NCBI GenBank assembly: GCA_963764195.1
Contig: CAVXRG010000002.1
Span: forward strand, 434,001 to 498,000
Source: JBDSSS01 sp963764195
Lineage (GTDB): Bacteria; Actinomycetota; Actinomycetes; Actinomycetales; Dermatophilaceae
DNA: 64,000 bases
Direction of reading: 5' to 3'
Shown here: positions 53,772 through 62,933 of the stretch, piece after piece
Position numbering within the stretch: the stretch's first letter is position 1
Layout of the letters: every line of letters begins with the position of its first letter
Made by a program: the position numbers and the translations under genes
The notes under the pieces: model-generated
The model's database searches: none
Told to the model about the DNA's origin: nothing
Seen by the model: the letters and a program-made list of their open reading frames with translations, nothing else

Positions 53772-54812
53772 TCAGCGTCCGGCGCGCCAGCCGTCCCGCA
53801 CCCCCTTGGCGCCGCTGCGCGCCGCCCGGGCTGCGCGCCGCAGGGTCGTGATGGCCATCGCCTTGGCGTCGGCCGCGGTCGAGGTGGCTGCGCCGGTCGC
53901 CGGGGCAGGAGCAGCCGCTGTCGGGGCCGCGGCGGGCTTCGCGGCGGGGGCTGGCGTCTGCTGGCCCTCGTAGGGGAACGGTTTCCACACCTCGTTGAGC
54001 CCGGCCGTCGGGTCGTCCATCACCTCGGCGGGCATGTCCCGCAGGCGCAGACCGGCGTCGGCGGCGGCCTGCACGGCCTCCGCGTCGTAGGGACGCTTGC
54101 GCCAGGCGTTGACGAGGTAGGTGCGCGTCTTCGTGTAGTCCGCGTAGCGCTTCGCGTGCTTGTCGTCGGCGCCGATGTGCACGAAGAGGGCGATCCGGTC
54201 GCCGTCGGCCTCGGCGACCTCGTCGGGGCTGAAGGTGGCGTGCTCGTTGGGCAGCGGGTAGGGCGCGCTCGGGTCCTTGAGCAGCATCCCGTTGCCCGAG
54301 TGGGTGATCCGCATGCTCCACACCGCGAGGTCACCGGGGGTGGTCTTGACGTAGAGGTTCTCCCCCTCCGTCGTGTTGCGCAGGTCGTGCGAGCCGATCC
54401 GCAGGTTGAGCCCGCCGGTGTGCTCCGAGTGGTCCTGGCAGTAGATGCCGAACCGCAGCTGGGTGTATCGGCCGTCCCAGTCCGGGGCGGCGGGGTCGAT
54501 GCGGTCGGCGTTGTCCTTGTGCCAGCCCTTCTGGGTGCCGTTGACCGTGAACGAGCTGTCGCCGCTGTAGAAGAGGTCGTCGGTGCCGAGCAGCTTGCGG
54601 GCGACCGCAACCATCCGGCCGTCGGTGACGACGCTGCGCAGTTTGGGGTTGGCGAGCAGGTCGCCGCCGTAGCCGCGGGAGGCGTAGGCCGCCTCGCGGA
54701 AGGCCTCGATCTCCTCCGGCGAATAGACGTTTGGCAGGATCGCGTAGCCGCGCTCCCAGAACCGGTCGACGTCGAGTCCGTCGAGGGCCGTCTCCAACGC
54801 TGGTGCCGACAT
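53772..54812 (-). CDS. Phytanoyl-CoA dioxygenase (PhyH) family protein
   Basis: A 346-residue Fe(II)/2-oxoglutarate oxygenase. The iron ligands His98, Asp100 (GWHKDN) and His171 (RITHSGNG) are present. A Pro/Ala tail (residues about 285-320) ends in a basic helix, which could be a membrane or surface anchor. Substrate unknown; bacterial PhyH proteins hydroxylate lipids, ectoine or secondary metabolites. I start at ATG 54812 with AGGAG 7 nt upstream; ATG 54833 is in frame. Confidence 0.85.
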   Translation of the reverse strand: MSAPALETALDGLDVDRFWERGYAILPNVYSPEEIEAFREAAYASRGYGGDLLANPKLRSVVTDGRMVAVARKLLGTDDLFYSGDSSFTVNGTQKGWHKDNADRIDPAAPDWDGRYTQLRFGIYCQDHSEHTGGLNLRIGSHDLRNTTEGENLYVKTTPGDLAVWSMRITHSGNGMLLKDPSAPYPLPNEHATFSPDEVAEADGDRIALFVHIGADDKHAKRYADYTKTRTYLVNAWRKRPYDAEAVQAAADAGLRLRDMPAEVMDDPTAGLNEVWKPFPYEGQQTPAPAAKPAAAPTAAAPAPATGAATSTAADAKAMAITTLRRAARAARSGAKGVRDGWRAGR

Positions 54813-55046
54813 CGTCGTGCTCCTCGTGCTCATGGCGGAGACCACACCCGCCGGGCGGTCGATGATCTCGAGGCTACAGCGGGTGATGACGACGCAGGCA
54901 AGGTTGAGCCCCCCCATTTGCCCGCCCCGACGCGGCACCCGTCGGGGCCAAGGCTCCCGACCGCGGGTGAGCGGCATACGCCGGGCGCGGGTGGCTGTGG
55001 GAGAGTGGCCGGGCAAGCCAGCCGACCGAAGAAGGTGAGGGAGCCC
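54813..55046. other. Divergent promoter region with one octamer
   Basis: About 230 bp between the PhyH and acyl-CoA dehydrogenase genes. Contains an octamer copy (54972) but no gene and no clear operator that I can see. Confidence 0.5.
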
Positions 55047-56198
55047 GTGAGCTCGACCCCCCTCGTCCCGCGCGTCGTCACCGAGGAGCCCGCGCTGACC
55101 GCGCTGCGGCTGGAGGTACGGGCCTTCCTCGCCGAGCAGGTCGCCGCGGGCGTCTTCGTGCCGCACGTCGACACGTGGCTGACCCGCTGGGACCGTGACT
55201 TCACCCGCCGGCTGGCCGACCGGGGCTGGCTCGGCATGGTCATCCCGACCGAGTACGGCGGTCAGGGTCGGACCTACCTCGAGCGCTACGTCGTCACGGA
55301 GGAGCTGCTCGTGGCGGGCGCCCCCGTCGCCGCGCACTGGATCGCCGAGCGCCAGATCGGTCCCTCCCTGTTGCGCTACGGCACCGAGGAGCAGAAACAG
55401 GCCTTCCTGCCGGGCATCAGCCGGGGCGAGCTGACCTTCGGCATCGGGATGAGCGAGCCCGACTCCGGCTCCGACCTCGCCAGCGTGCGCACCCGCGCCG
55501 AGCGCGTCGACGGCGGGTGGCGCCTCACCGGGACGAAGGTGTGGACCTCCGGCGCCCACGAGGCCGACGCCTTCTTCGCGCTGGCCCGGTCGGCCCCCCT
55601 GGACCCGGCCCACCGCCACGACGGGCTCAGCCAGTTCATCGTCGACCTGCACGACCCCGCGGTCCGGATCCGGCCGATCATCTCGATGGGCGGCGACCAC
55701 CACTTCAACGAGGTGCACCTCGACGGCGTCGTCGTCCCCGACGACCGGGTGCTCGGCGAGATCGGCTCCGGCTGGGAGCAGGTCACCTCGGAGCTCGCCT
55801 ACGAGCGGAGCGGCCCCGAGCGGATCCTGTCGACCTACCAGCTGCTTGCCGCGGCGGCGTCGGCGATGGACGACGGCCGCCTCCCGCTCGACACCGGTCT
55901 CGGGCAGCACGTCGCCCGCATCGCGGCCCTGCGACAGATGTCCTTCGCCGTGGCGAGCGCCCTCGAGGACGGTCAGGACGCCGACACCGCGGCCGCCGTC
56001 GTCAAGGTGCTCGGCACGACCGGGGAGGGCGACATCGCCGACGACATCGACCGGCTGACGACGACCGGGTGGACCGTCGAGGACGACCTCTTCACCCTCC
56101 TGCACGCTGCGGTCCTGCAACGGCCCGGGTTCACCCTGCGCGGAGGCACCAACGAGATCCTGCGCGGCGTCATCGCTCGCGGACTGGGGATGCGCTGA
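55047..56198 (+). CDS. Acyl-CoA dehydrogenase, subunit 1
   Basis: A 383-residue FAD flavoprotein fold: EYGGQGRT, IGMSEPDSGSDLASV, and TGTKVWTSGAHEAD motifs are normal. The usual catalytic glutamate in the C-terminal YEGT motif is replaced (RGGTNEI). A Glu in the helix-G position (LAYERSG) may serve instead, as in isovaleryl-CoA dehydrogenase. It is followed by a second, divergent dehydrogenase, as in heteromeric FadE pairs of mycobacteria. GTG start with GGTGAGGG. Confidence 0.9.
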   Translation: MSSTPLVPRVVTEEPALTALRLEVRAFLAEQVAAGVFVPHVDTWLTRWDRDFTRRLADRGWLGMVIPTEYGGQGRTYLERYVVTEELLVAGAPVAAHWIAERQIGPSLLRYGTEEQKQAFLPGISRGELTFGIGMSEPDSGSDLASVRTRAERVDGGWRLTGTKVWTSGAHEADAFFALARSAPLDPAHRHDGLSQFIVDLHDPAVRIRPIISMGGDHHFNEVHLDGVVVPDDRVLGEIGSGWEQVTSELAYERSGPERILSTYQLLAAAASAMDDGRLPLDTGLGQHVARIAALRQMSFAVASALEDGQDADTAAAVVKVLGTTGEGDIADDIDRLTTTGWTVEDDLFTLLHAAVLQRPGFTLRGGTNEILRGVIARGLGMR

Positions 56199-57283
56199 TG
56201 AGCACCGACCGGCTCGTCTCGACCGCCGCGCCCGACCCCGACGTCGTCGCCCTCATCGCCGACGTCTTCGCCGACTATCGCGCCTCCCGTCCGGCCCCGC
56301 AGGCGATGCTCGAGCTCGACACCGATCTGTGGTCCCGGCTCGAAGGTCTCGGGCTGACCCGGCTCAGCGCGTCGCAGGAGAGCGGGGGGAGCGGGGCGAG
56401 CTGGCTCGAGGCCGCGGCGATGCTCTCGCTCTCGGCCGCTGCCGGGGCGCCCGTGCCGATCGCCGAGAACGACGTCCTCGGGGCGTGGCTGCTCGAGGCT
56501 GCCGGCCTGCCCAACGACGGCGCGCTGCGCACGGTCTGCCGCCCCGACCCTTCGGGGATGGCGATCAACGTGACGTGGGCTCGCGCGGCGTCGTCCGTCG
56601 TCGCGCTCTGGGAGGACCGCGACGAGTGGCGCGTCGCCGACGTCCCGGCGTCGCGGGTCGCCGTCGAGCACGGCCGCAACGTCGCCGGGGTGCCGAGCGA
56701 CGCCGTCGAGTTCGACCTCGACGACCTCGAGTCGGGGACGGTCGTGGCCCACGAGGTCGGGGAGCAGTTCCACCTCCGGGGCGCGCTCGCCCGGTGCGCC
56801 CAGGTCGTCGGCTCCATGGAGCGGGTTGTCGAGATCGTCCTCGAACACGTCGGTGCGCGCACCCAGTTCGGTCGACCGATCGGGCGCTTCCAGGCCGTCC
56901 AGCACCTCGTCGCCGACATCGCCATGGAGACGGCGCTCGCGCGGGCCGCGACCGATGCCGCCGTCGCGCGGGCCGCCGTCTCGGACTGGCAGGACCGCGG
57001 GATGCTCTTCGCGGTCGCCGTCGCCAAGTCGTGCGTCGGTCATGCGTCGTCCGTGGTCGTCCGGGGGTCGCACCAGGTTCTCGGCGCGATCGGGACCACG
57101 CTCGAGCACGAGCTGCACGTGCTCACCCGGCCGATCCTGGCCCGCCGCAGCGAGTACGGCTCCGTCCACGAGTGGGACGAGACGCTCACGGCGCTCGCCG
57201 CCTCGGCGGGGCACGACCGGCTGTGGACGCTCATCACCACCGGTCGCGCCAAGCCGTTGCCAGCCAAGGAGATCCCCCGATGA
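56198..57283 (+). CDS. Acyl-CoA dehydrogenase, subunit 2 (degenerate partner)
   Basis: A 361-residue member with the C-terminal helical domain (RTQFGRPIGRFQAVQHLVAD core FGRPIGRFQ; GSHQVLGAIGTT) but a poorly conserved FAD/substrate middle domain and no YEGTNE-type motif. It overlaps subunit 1 (TGATG), which supports an alpha2beta2 complex in which only one subunit carries the base. Substrate unknown. Confidence 0.85.
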   Translation: MSTDRLVSTAAPDPDVVALIADVFADYRASRPAPQAMLELDTDLWSRLEGLGLTRLSASQESGGSGASWLEAAAMLSLSAAAGAPVPIAENDVLGAWLLEAAGLPNDGALRTVCRPDPSGMAINVTWARAASSVVALWEDRDEWRVADVPASRVAVEHGRNVAGVPSDAVEFDLDDLESGTVVAHEVGEQFHLRGALARCAQVVGSMERVVEIVLEHVGARTQFGRPIGRFQAVQHLVADIAMETALARAATDAAVARAAVSDWQDRGMLFAVAVAKSCVGHASSVVVRGSHQVLGAIGTTLEHELHVLTRPILARRSEYGSVHEWDETLTALAASAGHDRLWTLITTGRAKPLPAKEIPR

Positions 57284-58017
57284 CCGAGGTCCGTTACGAC
57301 GTGCAGGACGGCATCGCCCTCATCACGCTCGATGCCCCGGACCGCCGCAACGCGCTGTCGGTGGCCATGTCGCAGGAGCTCATCGACGCCGCGCGCACCG
57401 CAGACGCCGACCCCGAGGTGGGCGCGGTCGTCGTCACCGGTGGGGCGCACTTCTGCGCCGGCGCCGTGCGCAGCGTCCTCGCCGACACCGGCCGCGACCC
57501 CGTCGAGGACGAGGCCTACCGCAACCTCGAGACGGTGTATGCCGCGTTCACCACCGTGGGCTCCCTCGGGGTCCCCACCGTCGCGGCCGTCCGCGGCGCC
57601 GCGGTCGGGGCCGGCCTCAACCTCGCGCTCGCCACCGACCTGCGGATCGTCTCGCGCACGGCCCGCCTGCTGCCCGGTTTCGCCCAGATCGGCATCCACC
57701 CCGGCGGCGGCCACTTCACGCTGCTCAACCGGGTCGCCGGCCGGGAGGCAGCCGCTGCCCTCGGGCTCTTCGGGGAGGAGGTCGACGGCGACCGCGCGGT
57801 CGCGCTGGGACTGGCCTGGGCGGCCTACGACGACGGCGACGTCGAGGACCGCGCGCTCGCGCTCGCCGGCCGGGTCGCGCAGGACCCCGCGCTCGCCCGA
57901 CGGACGGTGGCGAGCTTCCGCCGGGAGACCGCTCCCGGCGGGATGGCCTGGGACGTCGCCGTGGAGCTGGAGCGCTCGCCCCAGATGTGGTCGTTGCGAC
58001 GCAAGCACGGCGAGTGA
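57280..58017 (+). CDS. Crotonase-fold protein lacking both hydratase glutamates
   Basis: A 245-residue enoyl-CoA hydratase/isomerase family protein. Oxyanion-hole segments HFCAGA and VRGAAVGAG are recognisable, but the two catalytic glutamates of rat enoyl-CoA hydratase (Glu144, Glu164) align with Asn (in GAGLNLA) and Phe (in PGFAQIG). Ordinary hydration is therefore doubtful; it may be a hydrolase, isomerase or lyase. Coupled to the dehydrogenase pair by an ATGA overlap. Confidence 0.85.
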   Translation: MTEVRYDVQDGIALITLDAPDRRNALSVAMSQELIDAARTADADPEVGAVVVTGGAHFCAGAVRSVLADTGRDPVEDEAYRNLETVYAAFTTVGSLGVPTVAAVRGAAVGAGLNLALATDLRIVSRTARLLPGFAQIGIHPGGGHFTLLNRVAGREAAAALGLFGEEVDGDRAVALGLAWAAYDDGDVEDRALALAGRVAQDPALARRTVASFRRETAPGGMAWDVAVELERSPQMWSLRRKHGE

Positions 58018-58137
58018 CAAAGCGTGATCCTGGGAGGTGGCGTCGCCCGAGCCCGGACCGACCGGTGGGACCCTGCTGACCATCGGGGTGGCAGGATGAG
58101 CGGGTTGCCCCCTTTTCCTAGCGCCTGAGGACCTGCC

Positions 58138-59337
58138 GTGCTCACCTCCTACCGCCCCCTCTTCGAGGTGCCGGGAGCCCGCGTCTTCATCACCGGGGGG
58201 CTCATCGCCCGCACGGCCGGGTCGATGTTCGGCGTCGCGCTCGTCGCGATGATCGCCGCACGGCGGGGCTCCTACGAGCTGGCGGGGGCGGTCCTCGCGG
58301 TCGGGATGGTCTCGCTGGCCCTCTTCGCGCCCTTCCTCGGCCGGCTCGTCGACCGCTTCGGACAGCGCCGGATCGCGATCCCCTTCTTCCTCTGGTCGGG
58401 GTTCTGGGCCGTCCTGACGATCCTCGCCTCGCTGGAGAACTGGCCCGCCTGGGTGCTCTTCGTGACCTTCCCGCTCTGCGGCGCCATCCCCAACCTCGGG
58501 ACGATGGCGCGGGCCCGCTGGTCGCACATCTTCGCGGCCGACCCGCACCGCCTGCACACGGCGATGTCCTTCGAGCAGGTGATGGAGGAGGTCACCTTCG
58601 TCATCGGCCCGGTCCTCGCGATCTGGCTGGCCACCTCGCTCTTCCCCGAGGCCGGTTTCGTCTTCGCGCTCGTCGCCTACACGGTCGGGGTCCTCGTCTT
58701 CATCTCGGCCCGGTCGACCGAGCCACCCGTCGTCCCGCACCACGAGCGCCCGGTCGGGCACGCGCACCGGGTGCCGGGCCTCGTGCCGCTCGCGCTCATC
58801 ATGGTGATGACCGGCGCGATCTTCGGCGTCAACGAGGTCGTGACGCTCGCCGTCGCCGAGGCCGACGGCCACAAGAACGCCGCCGGTCCGATCCTCGCCC
58901 TGTATGCCGTGGGCTCCGCCCTCTCCGGGCTCGTCTTCGGCCACTACTCGCACCGGCGCAACCTGATCAAGCTGCTCATCGCCGGCACCTTCGGGATGGC
59001 CCTGCTCGAGTCGCCGGTCATCTTCGCGGGCAACCTCTGGATCCTCGCGCTGCTGATGCTCTTCGCCGGGATGGCGACCGCCCCCACGCTCATCACGACG
59101 ATGAACCTCATCGAGCGGATCATGCCCCGCGCGCAGATCAACGAGGGGATGACGATCGTGCTCACCGGCCTGATCGTCGGCATCGCCGGCGGCTCGGCCA
59201 CCTCGGGTGCCGTCGTCGACCGCGTCGGGCCGCACGCGGGATACCTCGTGGCGATCGTCGCGGGGGGCGTCGCCTTCCTGATGGCACTCGGTACCCGGTC
59301 GTTCCTCACCCGCCGCGAGCTGCACAACCTGCGCTGA
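58138..59337 (+). CDS. MFS transporter
   Basis: A 399-residue, 12-helix major-facilitator protein with motif A FLGRLVDRFGQRR and the loop HHERPVGHAHRV at mid-length. GTG start preceded by GAGGA. It begins 120 bp after the crotonase gene and may belong to the same transcript. The short gap contains CAAAGCGTGATCC but no recognisable signal. Substrate unknown. Confidence 0.82.
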   Translation: MLTSYRPLFEVPGARVFITGGLIARTAGSMFGVALVAMIAARRGSYELAGAVLAVGMVSLALFAPFLGRLVDRFGQRRIAIPFFLWSGFWAVLTILASLENWPAWVLFVTFPLCGAIPNLGTMARARWSHIFAADPHRLHTAMSFEQVMEEVTFVIGPVLAIWLATSLFPEAGFVFALVAYTVGVLVFISARSTEPPVVPHHERPVGHAHRVPGLVPLALIMVMTGAIFGVNEVVTLAVAEADGHKNAAGPILALYAVGSALSGLVFGHYSHRRNLIKLLIAGTFGMALLESPVIFAGNLWILALLMLFAGMATAPTLITTMNLIERIMPRAQINEGMTIVLTGLIVGIAGGSATSGAVVDRVGPHAGYLVAIVAGGVAFLMALGTRSFLTRRELHNLR

Positions 59338-59367
59338 GTTGCGCCAGCCGCTCCTCGATCCAGCCAG

Positions 59368-59533
59368 CAGTCGAGTGCCCACTTTCCGCCGGCGAGCTCG
59401 CGGGTGAAAGTGCCCACTCGATCGAGTCAGCAGTCGAGTGCCCACTTTCCGCCGGCGAGCTTGCGGGTGAAAGTGCCCACTCGATCGAGTCAGCCGACGG
59501 GGAAGGGGGGCGGGAGCAAAGTGGGCACTCGAC
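59368..59533. repeat. GTCGAGTGCCCACTTTC repeat, site C, with a 63-bp tandem duplication
   Basis: Two adjacent 63-bp units (59368-59430 and 59431-59493) differ at one base. Each holds a forward 17-mer (59370-59386; 59433-59449) and a modified inverted copy in which GGGC became CCC (59406-59422; 59469-59485). A fifth, nearly perfect inverted copy follows (59517-59533). The block fills the gap between two convergent MFS genes. Confidence 0.92.
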
Positions 59534-59597
59534 GAACGGCAAGCGGCCCGCCACCCCCACGGGGTGACGGGCCGCTCATCGAACGTCCGGGCCGCGG

Positions 59598-61388
59598 CTA
59601 GTGACCCGGCGCCGGCAGGGGTCCGTCGTCCGCGACCCTCCGGGCCGTCGCACCGGTGACGGGCTGGCGAGCGCTGGCGACCGCGTCACCCTCGGCGGCG
59701 TCGCCCTCCTCGGGAACCGCGGGGGCGGCCGGGGCGGCCGGTCCGTTCGACAGCTCCACCGAGGGGAGGAAGAAGGTCGCGATGAGGGCGAGGATGAGGA
59801 CCGCGGAGGCCACGAGGAAGACCGTGCTCATCGCGTCGGAGAAGCCGACGAGGAAGGGCCGGGCCAGTCGCGGGTCGAGCTGGTTGATGAACGAGCTGTC
59901 CTGCAGCGCCGTCGACCCGATGGCGCCGCCGCCGCCGCTCTGGGAGGCCTGGATCCGCTCGATGAACTGCTGGTTCACCGCGGCGTTGCCCCCCGTCGGG
60001 TTCTTCAGGGCGGCGAGGAAGTCGGGGGACGTGCTCGCCGACTGGAAGGACTCGCTGATCCGCGTGCCGGCCTGGGCGAAGAGGATCGAGAGGAAGACCG
60101 CGGTGCCGAGCGTGCCACCGATCTGGCGGGTGAAGGTCGCCGAAGAGGTGGCCACACCCATGTCGCGCCGGTTGACGGCATTCTGCACGGCGAGCGTCAA
60201 CGGCTGGAAGTTGAAGCCGAGGCCGACGCCGAAGAAGAACATCCCGATCATCGTCATCCACAGCGCGGTGTCCGCGTTGACGTAGTGGAACCCGAAGAGG
60301 GAGAGCACGAGCAGCAGGGACCCGATGATGGGGAAGATCCGGTAGCGGCCCGTGCGCGAGATGAGCTGACCGGAGAAGATCGAGCCGGACATGATGCCGA
60401 GCGTCATCGGCAGGAGCATCAGGCCCGCCTGGGTCGCCGAGGCGCCCTTGACGATCTGCAGGTAGAGGGGCAGCGCCGCGAGGCCACCGAACATGCCCAT
60501 CCCGATGAAGACGGAGGCGACCGAGGCCGCCCCGACGGTGCGGTTGGCGAACAGGCGCAGCGGGATGAGGGCCTCCTCGCCCATCGAGCGCTCGATGACG
60601 AAGAACGCGACCATGCCGGCGAGGCCGATCACGTAGCAGGTGACCGAGGTGACCGAGGCCCAGCCCCAGTCCCGGCCCTGCTCGGCGACGATGAGCAGCG
60701 GCACGAGGGCGACGGAGAGGCTGACCGCGCCCCAGTAGTCGACGCGGTGGTCGAGGCGGTTGTGCTTGAGGTGCAGGGTGCGCGTCACGACGAAGAGGGC
60801 CGCGATGGCGATCGGCACGTTGACGAGGAAGACCCAGCGCCAGCCGGTGATCCCCAGCAGGGTGGTCTGGCCGGCGAAGAAGCCGCCGATGACCGGACCG
60901 AGCACGCTCGAGGTGCCGAACACGGCGAGGAAGTACCCCTGGTACTTGGCGCGCTCCCGTGGCGGCACGATGTCGCCGATGATGGCGAGCGCGAGCGAGA
61001 AGAGGCCGCCGGCGCCGATGCCCTGGATCGCGCGGAAGGCGGCGAGGGACGGGATCGACCACGAGAGCGTGCAGAGCATCGACCCGATCGTGAAGATCGA
61101 GATCGCGAAGAGGAAGAGCTTCTTGCGCCCGTAGATGTCACCGAGCTTGCCGTAGAGCGGCGTCGTGATCGTCGCGGTGATGAGGTATGCCGTCGTCACC
61201 CAGGCCTGACCCGCGAGGTCGTTGAGGTCGTCGGCGATCACGCGCATCGCGCTTGCGACGATGGTCTGGTCGAGGGCGGCGAGGAACATGCCCATCATCA
61301 GGCCGATGAGGATGGTGACGATCTCCTTGTGGGAGAGCGGCCCGGCCGCGTCCTGCGCGGTCTGGGGTGGTTCTGCGGTAGCGGACAT
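59598..61388 (-). CDS. EmrB/QacA-type drug exporter (14 helices)
   Basis: A 596-residue DHA2-family MFS protein. Motifs LAALDQTIVASAMRVI, GKLGDIYGRKKLF and SSVLGPVIGGFF (motif C) mark an antiporter. An extracellular loop near residues 460-520 is long and Gln/Ser/Gly-rich, and the C-terminal tail is Pro/Ala-rich. It lies 1 bp after a MarR regulator with a clear operator, so induction by a toxic compound is likely. Confidence 0.9.
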   Translation of the reverse strand: MSATAEPPQTAQDAAGPLSHKEIVTILIGLMMGMFLAALDQTIVASAMRVIADDLNDLAGQAWVTTAYLITATITTPLYGKLGDIYGRKKLFLFAISIFTIGSMLCTLSWSIPSLAAFRAIQGIGAGGLFSLALAIIGDIVPPRERAKYQGYFLAVFGTSSVLGPVIGGFFAGQTTLLGITGWRWVFLVNVPIAIAALFVVTRTLHLKHNRLDHRVDYWGAVSLSVALVPLLIVAEQGRDWGWASVTSVTCYVIGLAGMVAFFVIERSMGEEALIPLRLFANRTVGAASVASVFIGMGMFGGLAALPLYLQIVKGASATQAGLMLLPMTLGIMSGSIFSGQLISRTGRYRIFPIIGSLLLVLSLFGFHYVNADTALWMTMIGMFFFGVGLGFNFQPLTLAVQNAVNRRDMGVATSSATFTRQIGGTLGTAVFLSILFAQAGTRISESFQSASTSPDFLAALKNPTGGNAAVNQQFIERIQASQSGGGGAIGSTALQDSSFINQLDPRLARPFLVGFSDAMSTVFLVASAVLILALIATFFLPSVELSNGPAAPAAPAVPEEGDAAEGDAVASARQPVTGATARRVADDGPLPAPGH

Positions 61389-61389
61389 G

Positions 61390-61896
61390 TCAGTCCTCCT
61401 TGGTCTGGGGCGGTGCGATGAAGGGCATGGCGGGCGGGGTCGCGCCGCGAGCTCGCAGGTTGTCGTCGAGGGCGGAGCCGAGGCTGCGCAGCTGGTCGGT
61501 GAAGGACGCGGCGCACTCGGCGTCCCAGTCCTCGAGCAGCCCCTGGAACCACTCCGCGCGGCTGGCCTGGATCTCACGGACCGCGGCGCGACCCGCATCG
61601 GTGAGGGTGACGACGTGCGCCCGGCCATCGGTCGGGTCGGGCAGCTTGGCCACGAGGCCGTGGGTGACGAAGGTGCTCACCTGGCGGCTCACGGTCGACA
61701 CGTCGTTGTGCAGGGTGTCGGCGAGGTCGGAGATCCGCGCCTGCTCCGCGGCAGCCACCGCGAAGAGCACGGGGTATGACGTGGCGTCTAACCCGGGGTG
61801 CAGCCCGGGGATGACGTTGCGACTGGCCAGTAGGAGCTTGTGCACCCGCAGCAGCGCGAAGAAGAGGTCGTGCGCCTCCTGCGTGGACACTGCCAT
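61390..61896 (-). CDS. MarR-family repressor
   Basis: A 168-residue winged-helix protein with DLADTLHNDVSTVSRQVSTF (core NDVSTVSRQV) recognition region and wing DPTDGRAHVVTLT. I start at ATG 61896 because AGGAGGTGACC lies immediately upstream. A 25-bp inverted repeat 21 bp before the start is the expected binding site. Probably represses itself and the downstream exporter. Confidence 0.93.
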   Translation of the reverse strand: MAVSTQEAHDLFFALLRVHKLLLASRNVIPGLHPGLDATSYPVLFAVAAAEQARISDLADTLHNDVSTVSRQVSTFVTHGLVAKLPDPTDGRAHVVTLTDAGRAAVREIQASRAEWFQGLLEDWDAECAASFTDQLRSLGSALDDNLRARGATPPAMPFIAPPQTKED

Positions 61897-61916
61897 GGTC
61901 ACCTCCTGGTCGGCTG

Positions 61917-61941
61917 ATATTTGTTTTCCGCAAACAAGTAT
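61917..61941. promoter_or_regulatory. MarR operator
   Basis: Arms ATATTTGTTT and AAACAAGTAT (nine of ten pairs match) around a 5-bp spacer. Strikingly AT-rich for this genome and placed over the presumed marR promoter. Confidence 0.8.
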
Positions 61942-62121
61942 CGGACGCCACCTCGGCCGGGTCAACTCCGGCGCGTGCCGCCCGCGCTCGGCCCGGCCGC
62001 TCCGGCGTCACCGGTCCTCACCGGAGCGAAGCCGCACCGGCGTCAGGTGGTCATGCAAGACTGGCGCCCGTCGGGGCCTCGTGGGCCCCGGTGCAGCCCC
62101 TCCATGAACTCGAAGGTGACC

Positions 62122-62865
62122 ATGTCGTCCGACACCCCCGTGGACCCCGCGATCAGCGACGTCTTCCGTCAGCTGTCGGCTCTCATCTACGCCGGCGCCG
62201 ACTCCGCGTCCATGTACCAGGCCCTCGTCGACGCGAGCCGCCGGCTCGTCGACGGCTGCGACCGGGCGTCGCTGCTCATCAAGGACCGGGACCGGTTCTC
62301 CACCGCCGCGAGCACCGACGACATCGCCCGGCTGATCGACCAGATCGAGGTGGAGCTGCAGGAGGGTCCCTGCTTCGACGCGATCACCGACGAGGCCTAC
62401 CAGCACGACCCCGACCTCAGCGACTCCGTGGGGCCGTGGCCGCGCTTCACCGAGCGGATCGTCCTCGAGACCCCGGTGCGGTCGGCGATCGGCTACCGGC
62501 TGCTCCTCGACGGTGACAAGGTCGGAGCCCTCAACCTCTTCTCCGACACCCCGAACGGGCTCACCGCCGAGGCAGCCGACGTCGGTGCCGTCATCGCCTC
62601 GTTCGCCTCGGTCGCCCTCATGGCGATCCGCGCCCGGGAGGAGGCGGAGACCCTGCGCCTCGGGCTGCAGAGCAACCGGGAGATCGGCAAGGCGGTCGGG
62701 CTGCTCATGGCCGCCCACCAGATCGGCAGCGTCGAGGCCTTCGAGCTGCTCCGCCGCACCTCGCAGGACCTCAACATGAAGCTCGCCCAGGTGGCCGCCC
62801 AGGTCGTCGAGGGCCAGGACCTCCAGCGTCCGCGGACGTCGCCGATCCCGCCCGGCATCGGGTGA
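62122..62865 (+). CDS. GAF-ANTAR transcription antitermination regulator
   Basis: A 247-residue protein: N-terminal GAF sensor domain (residues about 20-165, with KDRDRFSTAASTDD and GALNLFS) and a C-terminal ANTAR RNA-binding domain (NREIGKAVGLLMAAHQIGS and AFELLRRTSQDLNMKLAQVA). ANTAR proteins bind paired hairpins in mRNA leaders and prevent termination. ATG 62122 has AAGGTG 5 nt upstream; ATG 62104 is in frame. Target is not evident nearby. Confidence 0.92.
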   Translation: MSSDTPVDPAISDVFRQLSALIYAGADSASMYQALVDASRRLVDGCDRASLLIKDRDRFSTAASTDDIARLIDQIEVELQEGPCFDAITDEAYQHDPDLSDSVGPWPRFTERIVLETPVRSAIGYRLLLDGDKVGALNLFSDTPNGLTAEAADVGAVIASFASVALMAIRAREEAETLRLGLQSNREIGKAVGLLMAAHQIGSVEAFELLRRTSQDLNMKLAQVAAQVVEGQDLQRPRTSPIPPGIG

Positions 62866-62870
62866 GACGC

Positions 62871-62914
62871 CCGAGGGCCGCTCCCGATGGATGAACCTCG
62901 GGAGCGGCCCTCGG
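62871..62914. terminator. Bidirectional terminator between ANTAR and sigma genes
   Basis: A perfect 16-bp stem (62871-62886 with 62899-62914) and a 12-nt loop, lying between the convergent stops at 62865 and 62934. Confidence 0.9.
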
Positions 62915-62933
62915 TGCGAGGCGGCCGGAGCGG

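Noticed and set aside
59368..59533. Possible CRISPR-like array
   Set aside because: Only two 63-bp units, no unique spacers, no cas genes; it is a tandem duplication of an inverted repeat.
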